The notes: a model not told the origin generated them from the sequence alone. 13,678 nucleotides of DNA from Wenzhouxiangella sp. (GCA_007123575.1 SKKV01000282.1:1-13678), one strand, 5' to 3'. Shown: positions 1 to 6,617, counted from the stretch's first letter. Numbers and translations are program-made.

Positions 1-58
1 CCAGCCAGCCTACGAGACTGCTGACGACAAGGCCGAGCAATACCAGGTCCAGGCGCAT
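1..58 (-). CDS. Start of a gene cut by the window edge (hydrophobic N-terminus)
   Basis: Only the first 19 codons are visible. They read MRLDLVLLGLVVSSLVGWL, a short basic start followed by a hydrophobic stretch, as in a signal peptide or membrane anchor. The ATG overlaps the TGA of the upstream permease by one base (TGATG). An AGGAG ribosome-binding site lies 6 nt before the ATG (65-69), which makes this a real start. From my knowledge of similar operons, a lipocalin-like AttH/CrtC-type exported protein often follows this kind of ATPase and permease pair, but nothing visible here proves that identity. Confidence 0.6.
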   Translation of the reverse strand, partial: MRLDLVLLGLVVSSLVGWL

Positions 59-2484
59 CAGTGGCTCCTGAGCAAGGGGGCGGGGTCGCGTCGCAGAATG
101 CTCCAGGCCGGGTACAGCCCGGCCAGGGCACCGGTGAGCACGGCCAGCGGCAGCATCGCCAGCCAGGGCATCAGCGGCAGGCTCAGAGACAAGGTCCAGC
201 CGAAGGCGCGTGGTTGCACCAGCAGCGACAGCCCGGCGTGAATGCCCAGGCTGATCGGGATGGCCAGCACTGCCGCCGCCGCGGCCAGGGCCGTGGTCTG
301 GGTCACAACCCAGGCCAGCAGGCCGCGCCTGGTCAGGCCCAGCGCGCGCAGGGTGGCATAGTCGCGCCCACGTTCCAGGCCAAGGGCCAGCAGCGCGCTG
401 ACCAGGGCTACCAGCGCAATCAGCCCGACCAGCACGGCCAGCGCCCAGGAAATGCGGAAGGTGCGGTCGAAAATTGCCATGGTCTGGGTGCGGATCTGCT
501 CGCGGGTGGTCAGGTTGGCGTCCACGGGCAAGGACGCCAGCCGCTGCTCGATCGACGCAATCGGATCATCCAGGTACAGCCCCAGGCTGTCACGACGCTG
601 ATCGTCGAACCACTGCCGATAGTGACTGCCATCCATTGCGATCACGCCGCGATCGCTGCCGTAGTCGCGGTAGACGGCAAGTACGGGCAGGCGCTGCTCG
701 CCGGCCGGCGTCATCAAGTTGATTGGATCGCCGATCTCGATTTGGCGATGGCGGGCCAGGGGTTCGGTAATCAGCAGGCCGCGGCCGGTCTGGAAGGCCT
801 CGCGGGCCTGCTCCGAATTGCCGGCCAGCCAGTCAAATCCATCCCAGGCCGGTGCCGGCAGATCGAAGGCTACCAGCCGGGTGCCGTCCGGCAGCTCACG
901 CTGGCGCGCGCTGGATAGGTGAATCACCTCCGGCCAGTCCTTGATCAGGCCAACCAGGCTGTCGTCGATCTGGCCGCCGCTGACGGTCAGGTAGACATCG
1001 GCCCGCAGCAGCCTTTCGACCCAGTCATCCACGGCCGTTCTGAAGCCCAGCACCATCATGGCCATGCCGGCGCTCAAGCCCAAGGCCAGGCTGAGTGCCG
1101 CCAGTGCCGGGGATAGCCGGGCGCGGGCCTGGGAGAGCATGCCAACGGCCCGGCCTGACAGGCCCTTGCGACGCAGCTGCTGCCAGCCGGCCAGCAGGGC
1201 CATGCCGGCGGCCGGGGCCAACAGCGCGGCCGCGCACAGCCAGAGAAACAAGCCGATCAGTGCCGCGGTCAGCCCCGGGTCGACAACGAAGCTCGCGGTG
1301 CCCGCAACCGCCAGCAGACCGGCCAGCAGGGCCGCGTGGCGGTCAGTCAGGGTGCTGTGCTGTGCGCTATCGCGGCTCAGTTCACCGGGGGCGATGCGCA
1401 TGGCCGCGCGCAGCACGCCGCTGACGCTGGCCAGGCCGAGGACTACGGCCATCAGCCAGACCAGGCCATAGAGACTGGCCGATGGCTGCGCCTGGAGTAC
1501 TGTGATCAACCCATAGACTTCCGCGACCGGGCTTCGAACCAGGTCAAGCAGGGCATTGGCAAGCACCGTGCCCAGGGCCAGCCCCAGCAGGGCGCCAACA
1601 CCGGTGATCACCAGCGCCTCCCCGGCCAGTACTGCCCGCAGCTGGGCAGGCGTGACGCCAACCGCGCGCAGCATGCCGATCTGGCGCCGGCGCTGCACCA
1701 GCAGAAAAGCGAGCACGGCATGGACCACGAACAGGCCAACGGCAAAGGCCAGCAGGCTCATCGCGGTGAGATTGGAACGCATGCCCGCAGTCAGTTGGGT
1801 GGCGCTGGCGCGGCGCTCATCGGCTCGCACCAGCTGCAAATCGGCCGGCAGGTGCTGGTTCAACCAGGCTTCTGCTGTTCCCGGTGCGTCAATCCACGAA
1901 AGCTCACCACGGCGATCCAGCAGGGCCTGGGCATTGGCAATGTCCATGATCAGGCGCTGGTCCAGCCCCGGTCGATCGGGCAGGACGGCAACGATCTCCA
2001 GCCCCAGCGTTCGCCCGGCCACGCGCACCGACAGCGGCTGGTCCGGGTTTGCGTTCAGTTGTTCCAGGGTGGCCTGGCTGAGCAGAACGCCGCTGTCAAT
2101 GCCCATCAGCGGCGCCGTCGCCGCTCCGCTCAAGCCCATCGGGCCGGCCCCCGGCGTCAGCGGATCCAGGGCCAGTATCTCCAGATTGTGTTCGCCGTGC
2201 CTGGCCCGGGCGCGCAGCACCGGCACCAGCTCCGGCGAGCCTGGTCGCAGGCTCAAGTCAATGAAGGCAGATTCAGGCACTACCCCCGAGGGATGCTCGA
2301 TGCGAATGCTGTCCCTGCCGGCGATGGCATCGGCAGCCAGATCCAGCGACTCGACCAGCACGTCGCGCAGCAAGGCTACGCCGGTGACTACCGCCACGCC
2401 GGCGGCGATGCCGATCAAGGCCAGCATCAGCTGGCCGGGGTGGCGGTAGAGAAAGCGCCGGGAAAACTGCAGCAGCGGGTTCAT
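58..2484 (-). CDS. ABC transporter permease with two FtsX-like cores (808 aa)
   Basis: This is the membrane subunit of an ABC exporter of the MacB/LolCE/YbbP superfamily. Hydrophobic segments lie near residues 18-40, 240-263, 288-312, 338-362, 387-432, 457-482, 680-704, 726-752 and 770-794. Two large extracytoplasmic domains (about 41-235 and 483-675) follow the first and middle segments. Each half carries the FtsX-type cytoplasmic motif: RRRQIGMLRAVGVTPAQL near 265 and GRDYATLRALGLTRRGL near 706. The gene is therefore a fused duplication rather than separate LolC and LolE-like halves, and its length is close to E. coli YbbP (about 804 aa). I chose the ATG at 2484 because it overlaps the ATPase stop as ATGA and leads directly into a typical N-terminus. 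An in-frame start 16 codons upstream would lie inside the ATPase gene and adds an atypical leader. The substrate is unknown; lipids or lipoproteins at the envelope are an inference. Confidence 0.9.
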   Translation of the reverse strand: MNPLLQFSRRFLYRHPGQLMLALIGIAAGVAVVTGVALLRDVLVESLDLAADAIAGRDSIRIEHPSGVVPESAFIDLSLRPGSPELVPVLRARARHGEHNLEILALDPLTPGAGPMGLSGAATAPLMGIDSGVLLSQATLEQLNANPDQPLSVRVAGRTLGLEIVAVLPDRPGLDQRLIMDIANAQALLDRRGELSWIDAPGTAEAWLNQHLPADLQLVRADERRASATQLTAGMRSNLTAMSLLAFAVGLFVVHAVLAFLLVQRRRQIGMLRAVGVTPAQLRAVLAGEALVITGVGALLGLALGTVLANALLDLVRSPVAEVYGLITVLQAQPSASLYGLVWLMAVVLGLASVSGVLRAAMRIAPGELSRDSAQHSTLTDRHAALLAGLLAVAGTASFVVDPGLTAALIGLFLWLCAAALLAPAAGMALLAGWQQLRRKGLSGRAVGMLSQARARLSPALAALSLALGLSAGMAMMVLGFRTAVDDWVERLLRADVYLTVSGGQIDDSLVGLIKDWPEVIHLSSARQRELPDGTRLVAFDLPAPAWDGFDWLAGNSEQAREAFQTGRGLLITEPLARHRQIEIGDPINLMTPAGEQRLPVLAVYRDYGSDRGVIAMDGSHYRQWFDDQRRDSLGLYLDDPIASIEQRLASLPVDANLTTREQIRTQTMAIFDRTFRISWALAVLVGLIALVALVSALLALGLERGRDYATLRALGLTRRGLLAWVVTQTTALAAAAAVLAIPISLGIHAGLSLLVQPRAFGWTLSLSLPLMPWLAMLPLAVLTGALAGLYPAWSILRRDPAPLLRSH
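65..69 (-). promoter_or_regulatory. Ribosome-binding site of the truncated left-edge gene
   Basis: The minus strand reads AGGAG here, 6 nt before the ATG at 58. It lies inside the last codons of the permease gene. It is the strongest Shine-Dalgarno match in this operon and decides the start of the partial gene. Confidence 0.6.
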
Positions 2485-3161
2485 GCGGCCGGCTGCAGGG
2501 CACCGTTGCGCAGGATCAGCTGCCGCTCGCACAAACGGGCTGCCTCGCGATTGTGGGTCACCATCAGCAGGGCCGACTGGCTGCTGCCGATGACCTGGTC
2601 GAATAAGGCCAGCACCCGATCAGCCGTCGTTTCGTCGAGACTGCCGGTGGGCTCGTCGGCCAGGATCAGGTCGGGCTGATGAATGAGCGCGCGGGCAATG
2701 GCAACCCGTTGCTTTTCACCGCCTGACAGCGCGGCAGGCATGCGGTCCAGCAGCGCTGAGATGCCCAGTGTCTCGACCAGGGCAGACAAACGATCTGGCG
2801 CCTCCGGCTGGCGGTTCAGCCACAGGGGTAGCCGGATGTTCTCCAGGGCAGTCAGGCTGTCGATCAGGTTGAAGTCCTGGAAAATCAGGCCGATGCGGCG
2901 CGCACGCAATCGCGTCAGCGCCGGCTCGGCCAGTTGAGCCAAGTCAGTGCCGAGCAGACTAACCGATCCATTGCTGGGCGTATCCATGCCGGCGGCAAGG
3001 TGGAGCAGGGTGGTCTTGCCGCAGCCGCTGGCGCCCATGATCGCCACGCGCTCACAGCGCGCCACCGACAGCTCCAGTCCGGCCAGAACGTCGATGGTTT
3101 CCTGGCCGACGCGAAACCGCCGGCCCAGATTGGTGGCCTGCAGAATGGTTTCAGAAGACAC
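2481..3161 (-). CDS. ABC transporter ATPase, LolD/MacB/YbbA type (226 aa)
   Basis: This is the nucleotide-binding subunit that powers the adjacent permease from the cytoplasmic side. All ABC motifs are intact: Walker A GASGCGKTT (43-51), Q-loop Q95 in FQDFN, signature LSGGEKQ (145-151), Walker B LILADE ending at E170 followed by PTGSLD, and the switch histidine H203 in VTHN. The single short domain of 226 residues fits the LolD/MacB/YbbA family of ATPases that pair with FtsX-like permeases. The start codon is GTG at 3161, which overlaps the 3' end of the DUF3429 gene by 11 nt. The stop overlaps the permease ATG by 4 nt, so translation of the pair is probably coupled. No strong Shine-Dalgarno is visible, which also suggests coupling. 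Family assignment is firm; the substrate is not known. Confidence 0.96.
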   Translation of the reverse strand: MSSETILQATNLGRRFRVGQETIDVLAGLELSVARCERVAIMGASGCGKTTLLHLAAGMDTPSNGSVSLLGTDLAQLAEPALTRLRARRIGLIFQDFNLIDSLTALENIRLPLWLNRQPEAPDRLSALVETLGISALLDRMPAALSGGEKQRVAIARALIHQPDLILADEPTGSLDETTADRVLALFDQVIGSSQSALLMVTHNREAARLCERQLILRNGALQPAA

Positions 3162-3606
3162 GTCCGGCCCCGATCAGACCGGTCAGCACCAGCAGGCCGA
3201 TCACCGATCCGCTCAAATACAGCCTCAGGCGCCGATACCAGCCGGGCAAATCGTGCGAGCGCCAGGGTTCGTCAAGCGCCAGGTGGGCGCCGAACACGAC
3301 CGCCAGCCAGAAAGCGGCCCAGTGCAGGTCCAGCAAAACGGCTGGCCAGGCGGCCAGCGCAAGCAGGTTGCTGGCAATCAGGCGGAAGCGACCGGGGTCG
3401 GCGGTCAGCAGGAAGCGTGCCCAGAGCGTGCCGGCCATGAAAGCCAGGATGATGACTGCGTAGGTCAGCAACAACCGCTGCAGCCACTCAGGGAAGTCTA
3501 CGGCTGCTGCCAGGGGCATGAAGGCAAAGGGCAGCAGGCCCGACCAGCCCAGAACGCGAACAGTGTCTTTATCGTTGGGGTTCATCGCGTGCTTGTCACG
3601 AGTCAT
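3151..3606 (-). CDS. DUF3429-type small membrane protein (151 aa)
   Basis: This is an inner-membrane protein of unknown function. About five hydrophobic segments are visible (near 19-36, 42-66, 76-94, 95-111 and 127-147). The pattern LGWSGLLPF near residue 19 and YAVIILAFMAGTLWA near 49-63 matches what I remember of the DUF3429 family (LG..GLIPF and YgaviLsFlgGihW). It is the first gene of the minus-strand operon and overlaps the ATPase start by 11 nt, so it may assist the transporter. Two starts are possible: ATG at 3606, with a weak GAGAT about 10 nt upstream, or ATG at 3585, without a visible ribosome-binding site. I prefer 3606, but the difference is only seven residues. Confidence 0.8.
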   Translation of the reverse strand: MTRDKHAMNPNDKDTVRVLGWSGLLPFAFMPLAAAVDFPEWLQRLLLTYAVIILAFMAGTLWARFLLTADPGRFRLIASNLLALAAWPAVLLDLHWAAFWLAVVFGAHLALDEPWRSHDLPGWYRRLRLYLSGSVIGLLVLTGLIGAGRVF

Positions 3607-3637
3607 GTCGTCGGATCTCGGTATCGATTCACGCAGG

Positions 3638-3643
3638 ATTGTA
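3638..3643 (-). promoter_or_regulatory. Candidate -10 element for the DUF3429-ABC operon
   Basis: The minus strand reads TACAAT, one mismatch from the sigma70 consensus TATAAT, 32 nt before the DUF3429 start at 3606. No convincing -35 is present, because the upstream positions fall in the terminator hairpin at 3654-3690. It could restart transcription just after that terminator. Confidence 0.35.
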
Positions 3644-3653
3644 CCCGCCCATC

Positions 3654-3690
3654 AAAAAAGCCCCTGACCGGGAGCCGTGGTCAGGGGCTT
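3654..3690 (-). terminator. Strong intrinsic terminator on the minus strand
   Basis: GCCCCTGACC (3660-3669) pairs perfectly with GGTCAGGGGC (3679-3688) across a 9-nt loop. Two A-T pairs extend the stem to 12 bp. On the minus strand the stem runs straight into six U residues (3659-3654). On the plus strand the following CTTCACTACG is a poor U tract, so the minus direction is the functional one. No protein gene on the minus strand ends here, and the next minus gene starts 47 nt downstream. It is therefore either the end of an unannotated RNA or an attenuator in the operon leader. Confidence 0.8.
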
Positions 3691-3699
3691 CACTACGTA

Positions 3700-3745
3700 T
3701 TCGGAACGGGGGAGGGAGTCAGGGCCTTGGAGGGTCCGCTCCGAA
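3700..3745. repeat. Imperfect inverted repeat enclosing a G-quadruplex motif
   Basis: TTCGGA-a-CGG and CCG-c-TCCGAA form a nine-pair stem with one mismatch around a 26-nt loop. Four G runs at 3708-3712, 3714-3716, 3722-3724 and 3732-3734, separated by 1, 5 and 7 nt, fit the G3+N1-7 quadruplex pattern on the plus strand. The first G run overlaps the left arm of the stem, so the two structures would compete. Confidence 0.45.
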
Positions 3746-3891
3746 CACGGGCCAGATGTTGCCGCGCCCCTGGTGAATCGTCTGTGAATATCGTTACGGC
3801 CGGCGCACGGTCCACTGCGGTACGGATATTCCGGGCTGGCCGGGGAACTTGACCGGTCGCCGAGACTCTGAACCAGCGTCCCTTGCAGATG

Positions 3892-3907
3892 CACTTTTTG
3901 CAAAGTG
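3892..3907. repeat. 16-bp palindrome upstream of the panD promoter
   Basis: CACTTT-TTGC-AAAGTG is a perfect 6+4+6 inverted repeat ending 3 bp before the candidate -35 at 3911. No U tract follows it, so it is not a terminator. Its position suits a transcription-factor site. No specific regulator is recognised. Confidence 0.45.
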
Positions 3908-3910
3908 AGC

Positions 3911-3940
3911 TTGGCAAATGAGGTCGGGCTGTGGTAGACT
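3911..3940 (+). promoter_or_regulatory. Candidate sigma70 promoter for the panD leader
   Basis: The -35 is TTGGCA (3911-3916) and the -10 is TAGACT (3935-3940), with an 18-bp spacer. The transcript would start near 3947 and run into a strong terminator at 4020-4048 before reaching panD. The -10 lies inside the palindrome at 3931-3946, so a repressor bound there would block it. Confidence 0.45.
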
Positions 3941-3946
3941 TACCAC
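3931..3946. promoter_or_regulatory. 16-bp palindrome over the -10 element, candidate operator
   Basis: GTGGTA-GACT-TACCAC is a perfect 6+4+6 inverted repeat that contains the candidate -10 TAGACT. Its centre is 39 bp from the centre of the palindrome at 3892-3907, which has the same 6+4+6 geometry. The TGGT/ACCA arms are loosely like GntR-family sites, but the 6-nt spacing between them is not the usual one, so no regulator is assigned. Confidence 0.4.
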
Positions 3947-4048
3947 CAACCTTGGCAAAACCGCAACGTTTAGGCAAGGTCGCAGGGCGCGAAGCGAGGT
4001 ACATCACTCCGACAAATTGCCCCTCCCCGACAGGGGAGGGGTTTTTTT
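3947..4048 (+). ncRNA. Predicted ~100-nt leader RNA or sRNA ending in a terminator before panD
   Basis: It is bounded by the candidate promoter at 3911-3940 and the terminator at 4020-4048. Inside, ACCTTG (3949-3954) can pair with CAAGGT (3975-3980), enclosing a smaller AAAC/GTTT stem (3958-3961 with 3968-3971). A short CGC-GAA-GCG hairpin is possible at 3988-3996. No reading frame with a ribosome-binding site is convincing, and no known riboswitch consensus fits well. It may be an attenuated panD leader or an independent small RNA. Confidence 0.4.
4020..4048 (+). terminator. Strong intrinsic terminator in the panD leader
   Basis: CCCCTCCCC (4020-4028) pairs perfectly with GGGGAGGGG (4033-4041) around a GACA tetraloop, followed by seven T residues (4042-4048). 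It lies 52 nt before the panD ATG and points toward panD. No plus-strand protein gene ends upstream of it, which suggests attenuation or a small RNA. Confidence 0.88.
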
Positions 4049-4100
4049 ATTGGGCGAAATCGCTCAGTGCAATCGAAGGAAAGCTCGAGGTATCAGAAAC

Positions 4101-4481
4101 ATGCAAGTCAACATGCTCAAGGCCAAGATTCACCGGGCCACGGTCACCCGCGTAGAACTGGATTACGAGGGTTCCTGCGCCATCGATGAAGCGCTCCTCG
4201 AGGCTGCCGGCATTCTCGAGTATGAACAAATACATATCTACAACATCAACAATGGTGAGCGCTTCGTTACCTACGCAATCCGCGCCGAACGCGATAGCGG
4301 CGTAATCAGCGTCAACGGTGCCGCGGCCCACAAGGCCTCGCCGGGAGACCTGGTCATCATTGCCGCTTACGGTGCGCTGGATGAGGCCGAGCTGGCCGAC
4401 TACCACCCAAGCCTGGTCTACCCGGACGGTGACAACCGCATCGTTCGCACCGCAGGCCACATCCCCGCCCAGGCCGCTTGA
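4101..4481 (+). CDS. panD: Aspartate 1-decarboxylase precursor (126 aa)
   Basis: PanD converts L-aspartate to beta-alanine for pantothenate and coenzyme A synthesis in the cytoplasm. It is a pyruvoyl enzyme made by self-cleavage of the proenzyme. The cleavage site Gly24-Ser25 sits in the conserved YEGSCAID, so Ser25 should become the pyruvoyl group. HRATVT (11-16), YAIRAERDSG and SVNGAAAHKASPGD are also conserved. The 126-residue length equals that of E. coli PanD, and the N-terminus MQVNMLKAKIHR aligns with it, fixing the start at 4101. GAGGT about 9 nt upstream is a fair ribosome-binding site. pgi follows after 15 nt, so the two are probably co-transcribed. panB and panC are not in this window. 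A terminator 52 nt upstream may control expression. Confidence 0.98.
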   Translation: MQVNMLKAKIHRATVTRVELDYEGSCAIDEALLEAAGILEYEQIHIYNINNGERFVTYAIRAERDSGVISVNGAAAHKASPGDLVIIAAYGALDEAELADYHPSLVYPDGDNRIVRTAGHIPAQAA

Positions 4482-4496
4482 AAAGCCTGACTCGAG

Positions 4497-5981
4497 ATGT
4501 TGGGAAAAAACAACATCCCGGACGTGGTTTCCCTGTTCGACAGCGATGCCGAGCGCAGCCGGCGCTTGTCACTGATCGAGCACGGCTGGCTGCTGGACTT
4601 CTCGCGGTTGCCGCTGACCAAGGAGCGTGCTCAAGCGCTTGAGCGTTCCTTGTGCGATTCCGGCATTGATGCCGCGGTGCAGCGCTTGTTTGCCGGCGAG
4701 ATCGTCAACCCTTCCGAGTGCCGACCGGCGCTGCACATGGCACTGCGCGCTGCCGATCCTCGCCGTTATCCCGGTGCCGATCCGAACGGTGAGCTGGCCG
4801 GTCATCGGGAGCGATTCCTGGCGCTGGCGCAATCGCTGTTCAGCGGCGCGTCGGGCCTGACCGACCTGGTCCACGTTGGAATTGGCGGTTCGGACCTGGG
4901 GCCGCGCCTGGTCGCCGATGCGCTGGATCAGCGCGACAGCGCGGTTCGCGTGCACTGGCTGTCCACGGTCGATGCGCGCCGAGTTGGCGATCTGCTCGAA
5001 TCCCTGGACCCCGCCACCACCGGCGTGGTCATTGCATCAAAATCCTTTTCTACCGAAGAAACCTTGCTGCATGCTGCCCGTCTCAAGGAATGGCTGGGCG
5101 ATCGTTTCCCAACCCAGGCCTGGGCAGCAACGGCTCGACCGGACAGCGCGCTGGCGTTCGGCTTCAAGCACGACCACGTGCTGATCTTTCCGGAGTGGAC
5201 CGGCGGACGTTTCTCGCTGTGGTCTTCGGTCGGCGTGAGCGCGGCCGCGCGCCTGGGCCGGACTCGTTTCGAAGCCTTGCTGAACGGTGCGGAACTCGCC
5301 GATGCCAGATTTGCCAACTCCGACCTGCCGCTATCGCTGGCCAGGCAGGTGGCGGTGCTGATGCACTTCCTTCGTCGCGACCTGGATTGCCCGAGCCTGG
5401 GGGTGGTCGCCTATGACCCGCGCCTGGCGCTGCTGGGGGAGTTCTTGCAGCAATTGGTCATGGAGAGCCTGGGCAAGGGCGTGGACCTTGGCGATGGCAC
5501 GCTGGATCGTCCGACCTCGCCGCTGATTTTTGCCGGTCGCGGCACCGATTTACAGCATTCCATCTTTCAGGCGCTGCACCAGGCACCGGATTCTCACCCG
5601 CTGATGCTGGTGGCTGCATTGGAGCCGGGCCATGACCGCCAGCAGTGGCACCGGGTTCAGTTGGCCCATTTATTGGCCCAGGCCACTGCGATGGCGCGCG
5701 GACGGGACGATGAAAAGCCCTATCGACGCTTGCCAGGCAATCGGCCCGTTATGGTCCTGCTTGCCCAACGGCTTGATCCACAGGCCCTGGGGTTTTTGCT
5801 CGCAAGCTTCGAACACGCGGTCTTTGCCCTGTCGGTGCTCTGGAACATCAACCCGTTTGACCAGTGGGGCGTGGAAGAGGGCAAGCGGCTGGCGGCGAAC
5901 TACAAAACCGCCTTGGCCGAGCACGACGTGCTCGATTTCGATGCCTGGCTGGCACTGTCCGATCGCGGCATGCGCGACTGA
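4497..5981 (+). CDS. pgi: Glucose-6-phosphate isomerase (494 aa)
   Basis: This enzyme interconverts glucose 6-phosphate and fructose 6-phosphate in glycolysis and gluconeogenesis. Two sugar-isomerase subdomains are evident. HVGIGGSDLGPRLV and IASKSFSTEET mark the N-terminal phosphate-binding part, EWTGGRFSLWSSVG is close to PGI signature 1, and SVLWNINPFDQWGVEEGK matches signature 2. The expected catalytic residues are present: Glu323 in MESLGK, His354 in LQHSIFQ and Lys463 in GVEEGK. At 494 residues it is shorter than the E. coli enzyme (549) and resembles the shorter proteobacterial forms. The ATG at 4497 has only a weak ribosome-binding site 15 nt after the panD stop, so translation may be coupled to panD. 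It converges with the lipoprotein gene at 6009. Confidence 0.97.
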   Translation: MLGKNNIPDVVSLFDSDAERSRRLSLIEHGWLLDFSRLPLTKERAQALERSLCDSGIDAAVQRLFAGEIVNPSECRPALHMALRAADPRRYPGADPNGELAGHRERFLALAQSLFSGASGLTDLVHVGIGGSDLGPRLVADALDQRDSAVRVHWLSTVDARRVGDLLESLDPATTGVVIASKSFSTEETLLHAARLKEWLGDRFPTQAWAATARPDSALAFGFKHDHVLIFPEWTGGRFSLWSSVGVSAAARLGRTRFEALLNGAELADARFANSDLPLSLARQVAVLMHFLRRDLDCPSLGVVAYDPRLALLGEFLQQLVMESLGKGVDLGDGTLDRPTSPLIFAGRGTDLQHSIFQALHQAPDSHPLMLVAALEPGHDRQQWHRVQLAHLLAQATAMARGRDDEKPYRRLPGNRPVMVLLAQRLDPQALGFLLASFEHAVFALSVLWNINPFDQWGVEEGKRLAANYKTALAEHDVLDFDAWLALSDRGMRD

Positions 5982-5982
5982 T

Positions 5983-6012
5983 CTGACCCGAGGCCCAACT
6001 CAGCCCGGTCAG
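5983..6012. other. Short inverted repeat at the pgi/lipoprotein convergent junction
   Basis: CTGACC (5983-5988) can pair with GGTCAG (6007-6012) between the two convergent stop codons and overlapping the lipoprotein stop. Neither strand shows a U tract after the stem, so an intrinsic terminator is not demonstrated. It is the only hairpin I see in this 27-nt gap. Confidence 0.25.
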
Positions 6013-6617
6013 TCGAGGCTGGAAATCGGAATGGTGATGATGGGCAGACCCAGCGCGTCTGTTCGCGTCCGGCCGAGCAGGCGCGGGCCCCTGCTGGTTT
6101 GGCCCTCGCTTTCAATGTAGTAGTACATCTCGGCCACGCCGTGGAACTGCTCCAGCGTGATCAGGTTGATGCGGGTTGATTCTTCGACGCCCGGCACGAC
6201 GCCCAGCGGCAGGTAGAAGCCCAGCAGACCCTGGTCCGTGCCCAAGGCCGTGTAGAAAACGCTGAGCCGGTGCGGGGCCATGAGCTGCGGCCCGAGAATG
6301 ATCTGGATTCCAAATCGCTGATTCAGTTCCCGCGCCAGGCGCTGGTCGGCATAGCTGCGGATATCGTCGCCGGTAATGAAGTGACTTTCCAGCACCAGGG
6401 TCTTGCCGCGAAATACAGCGAAATCCTGCTCGGGGATCTGGCTGACAAGATCGTCGATGGCGTAGGTCACCAGCCGCTGGGCGGTGGCACCGGCCAGGTT
6501 ATCCTGGACCTGTCGGGCCGAACAGCCCGCCAGCAGGCAGCAAAGTGCAATCAGGCCCAGCAATCTCAGCGTCCATGGGGCATGGTCTAGTGCCACGGCT
6601 TCAGTCCTCTGGCTCAT
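6009..6617 (-). CDS. Outer-membrane lipoprotein of unknown function (202 aa)
   Basis: The N-terminus has a hydrophobic stretch ending in the lipobox LAGC, with lipidated Cys32 followed by Ser. The +2 Ser predicts transport to the outer membrane. The mature part (about 170 residues) has no motif I can name. Visible features are a conserved-looking core with VFRGKTLVLESHFITGD near 68-84, a YYYIESEG strand, and a closing GRTRTDALGLPIITIPIS segment, suggesting a compact mixed alpha/beta fold. The start at 6617 has a good ribosome-binding site (GAGGAAAAGG ending about 4 nt upstream) and overlaps the end of the Sel1-repeat gene by 17 nt, so the two are almost certainly one operon. It could be an assembly or accessory partner of that exported protein. 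Function is not assigned. Confidence 0.8.
   Translation of the reverse strand: MSQRTEAVALDHAPWTLRLLGLIALCCLLAGCSARQVQDNLAGATAQRLVTYAIDDLVSQIPEQDFAVFRGKTLVLESHFITGDDIRSYADQRLARELNQRFGIQIILGPQLMAPHRLSVFYTALGTDQGLLGFYLPLGVVPGVEESTRINLITLEQFHGVAEMYYYIESEGQTSRGPRLLGRTRTDALGLPIITIPISSLD

Larger units (their letters stand above)
3654..3860 (-). ncRNA. Candidate structured non-coding RNA or attenuated leader (5' end undetermined)
   Basis: The 3' end is set by the intrinsic terminator at 3654-3690; the 5' end shown here is only a guess. Upstream of the terminator a second stem can form: TTCGGA-a-CGG (3700-3709) pairs with CCG-c-TCCGAA (3736-3745), nine pairs with one A/C mismatch. I see no credible protein frame on either strand, and no recognisable tRNA, tmRNA, 6S, RNase P or SRP RNA signature. 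I found no convincing sigma70 promoter on the minus strand in 3750-3950. It could equally be a long attenuated leader of the DUF3429-ABC operon. Confidence 0.35.

Noticed and set aside
1336..2679. 447-codon plus-strand frame opposite the ABC genes
   Set aside because: It is antisense to the permease and ATPase, is rich in Gln, Arg, His and Ala, and has no domain pattern; it is a shadow of the real genes.
3690..3950. Known structured RNAs (tRNA, tmRNA, 6S, RNase P, SRP RNA) on either strand
   Set aside because: No T-loop, tag peptide, RNase P conserved core or 6S closing stem is visible; a GGTTCAGAGTC string on the minus strand does not fit the tRNA T-arm consensus.
3652..4007. Short minus-strand open frames in the divergent intergenic region
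   Set aside because: The 83- and 104-codon frames lack ribosome-binding sites and sensible composition, and they run through the terminator or the promoter palindromes.
3951..4019. Possible cyclic-di-GMP (GEMM-I) riboswitch before panD
   Set aside because: GGCAAAACC (3954-3962) resembles the conserved GGCAAACC, but the following conserved GACGCAAAGC and the tetraloop stem are not matched and the pairing differs. A cmsearch with RF01051 would settle it.
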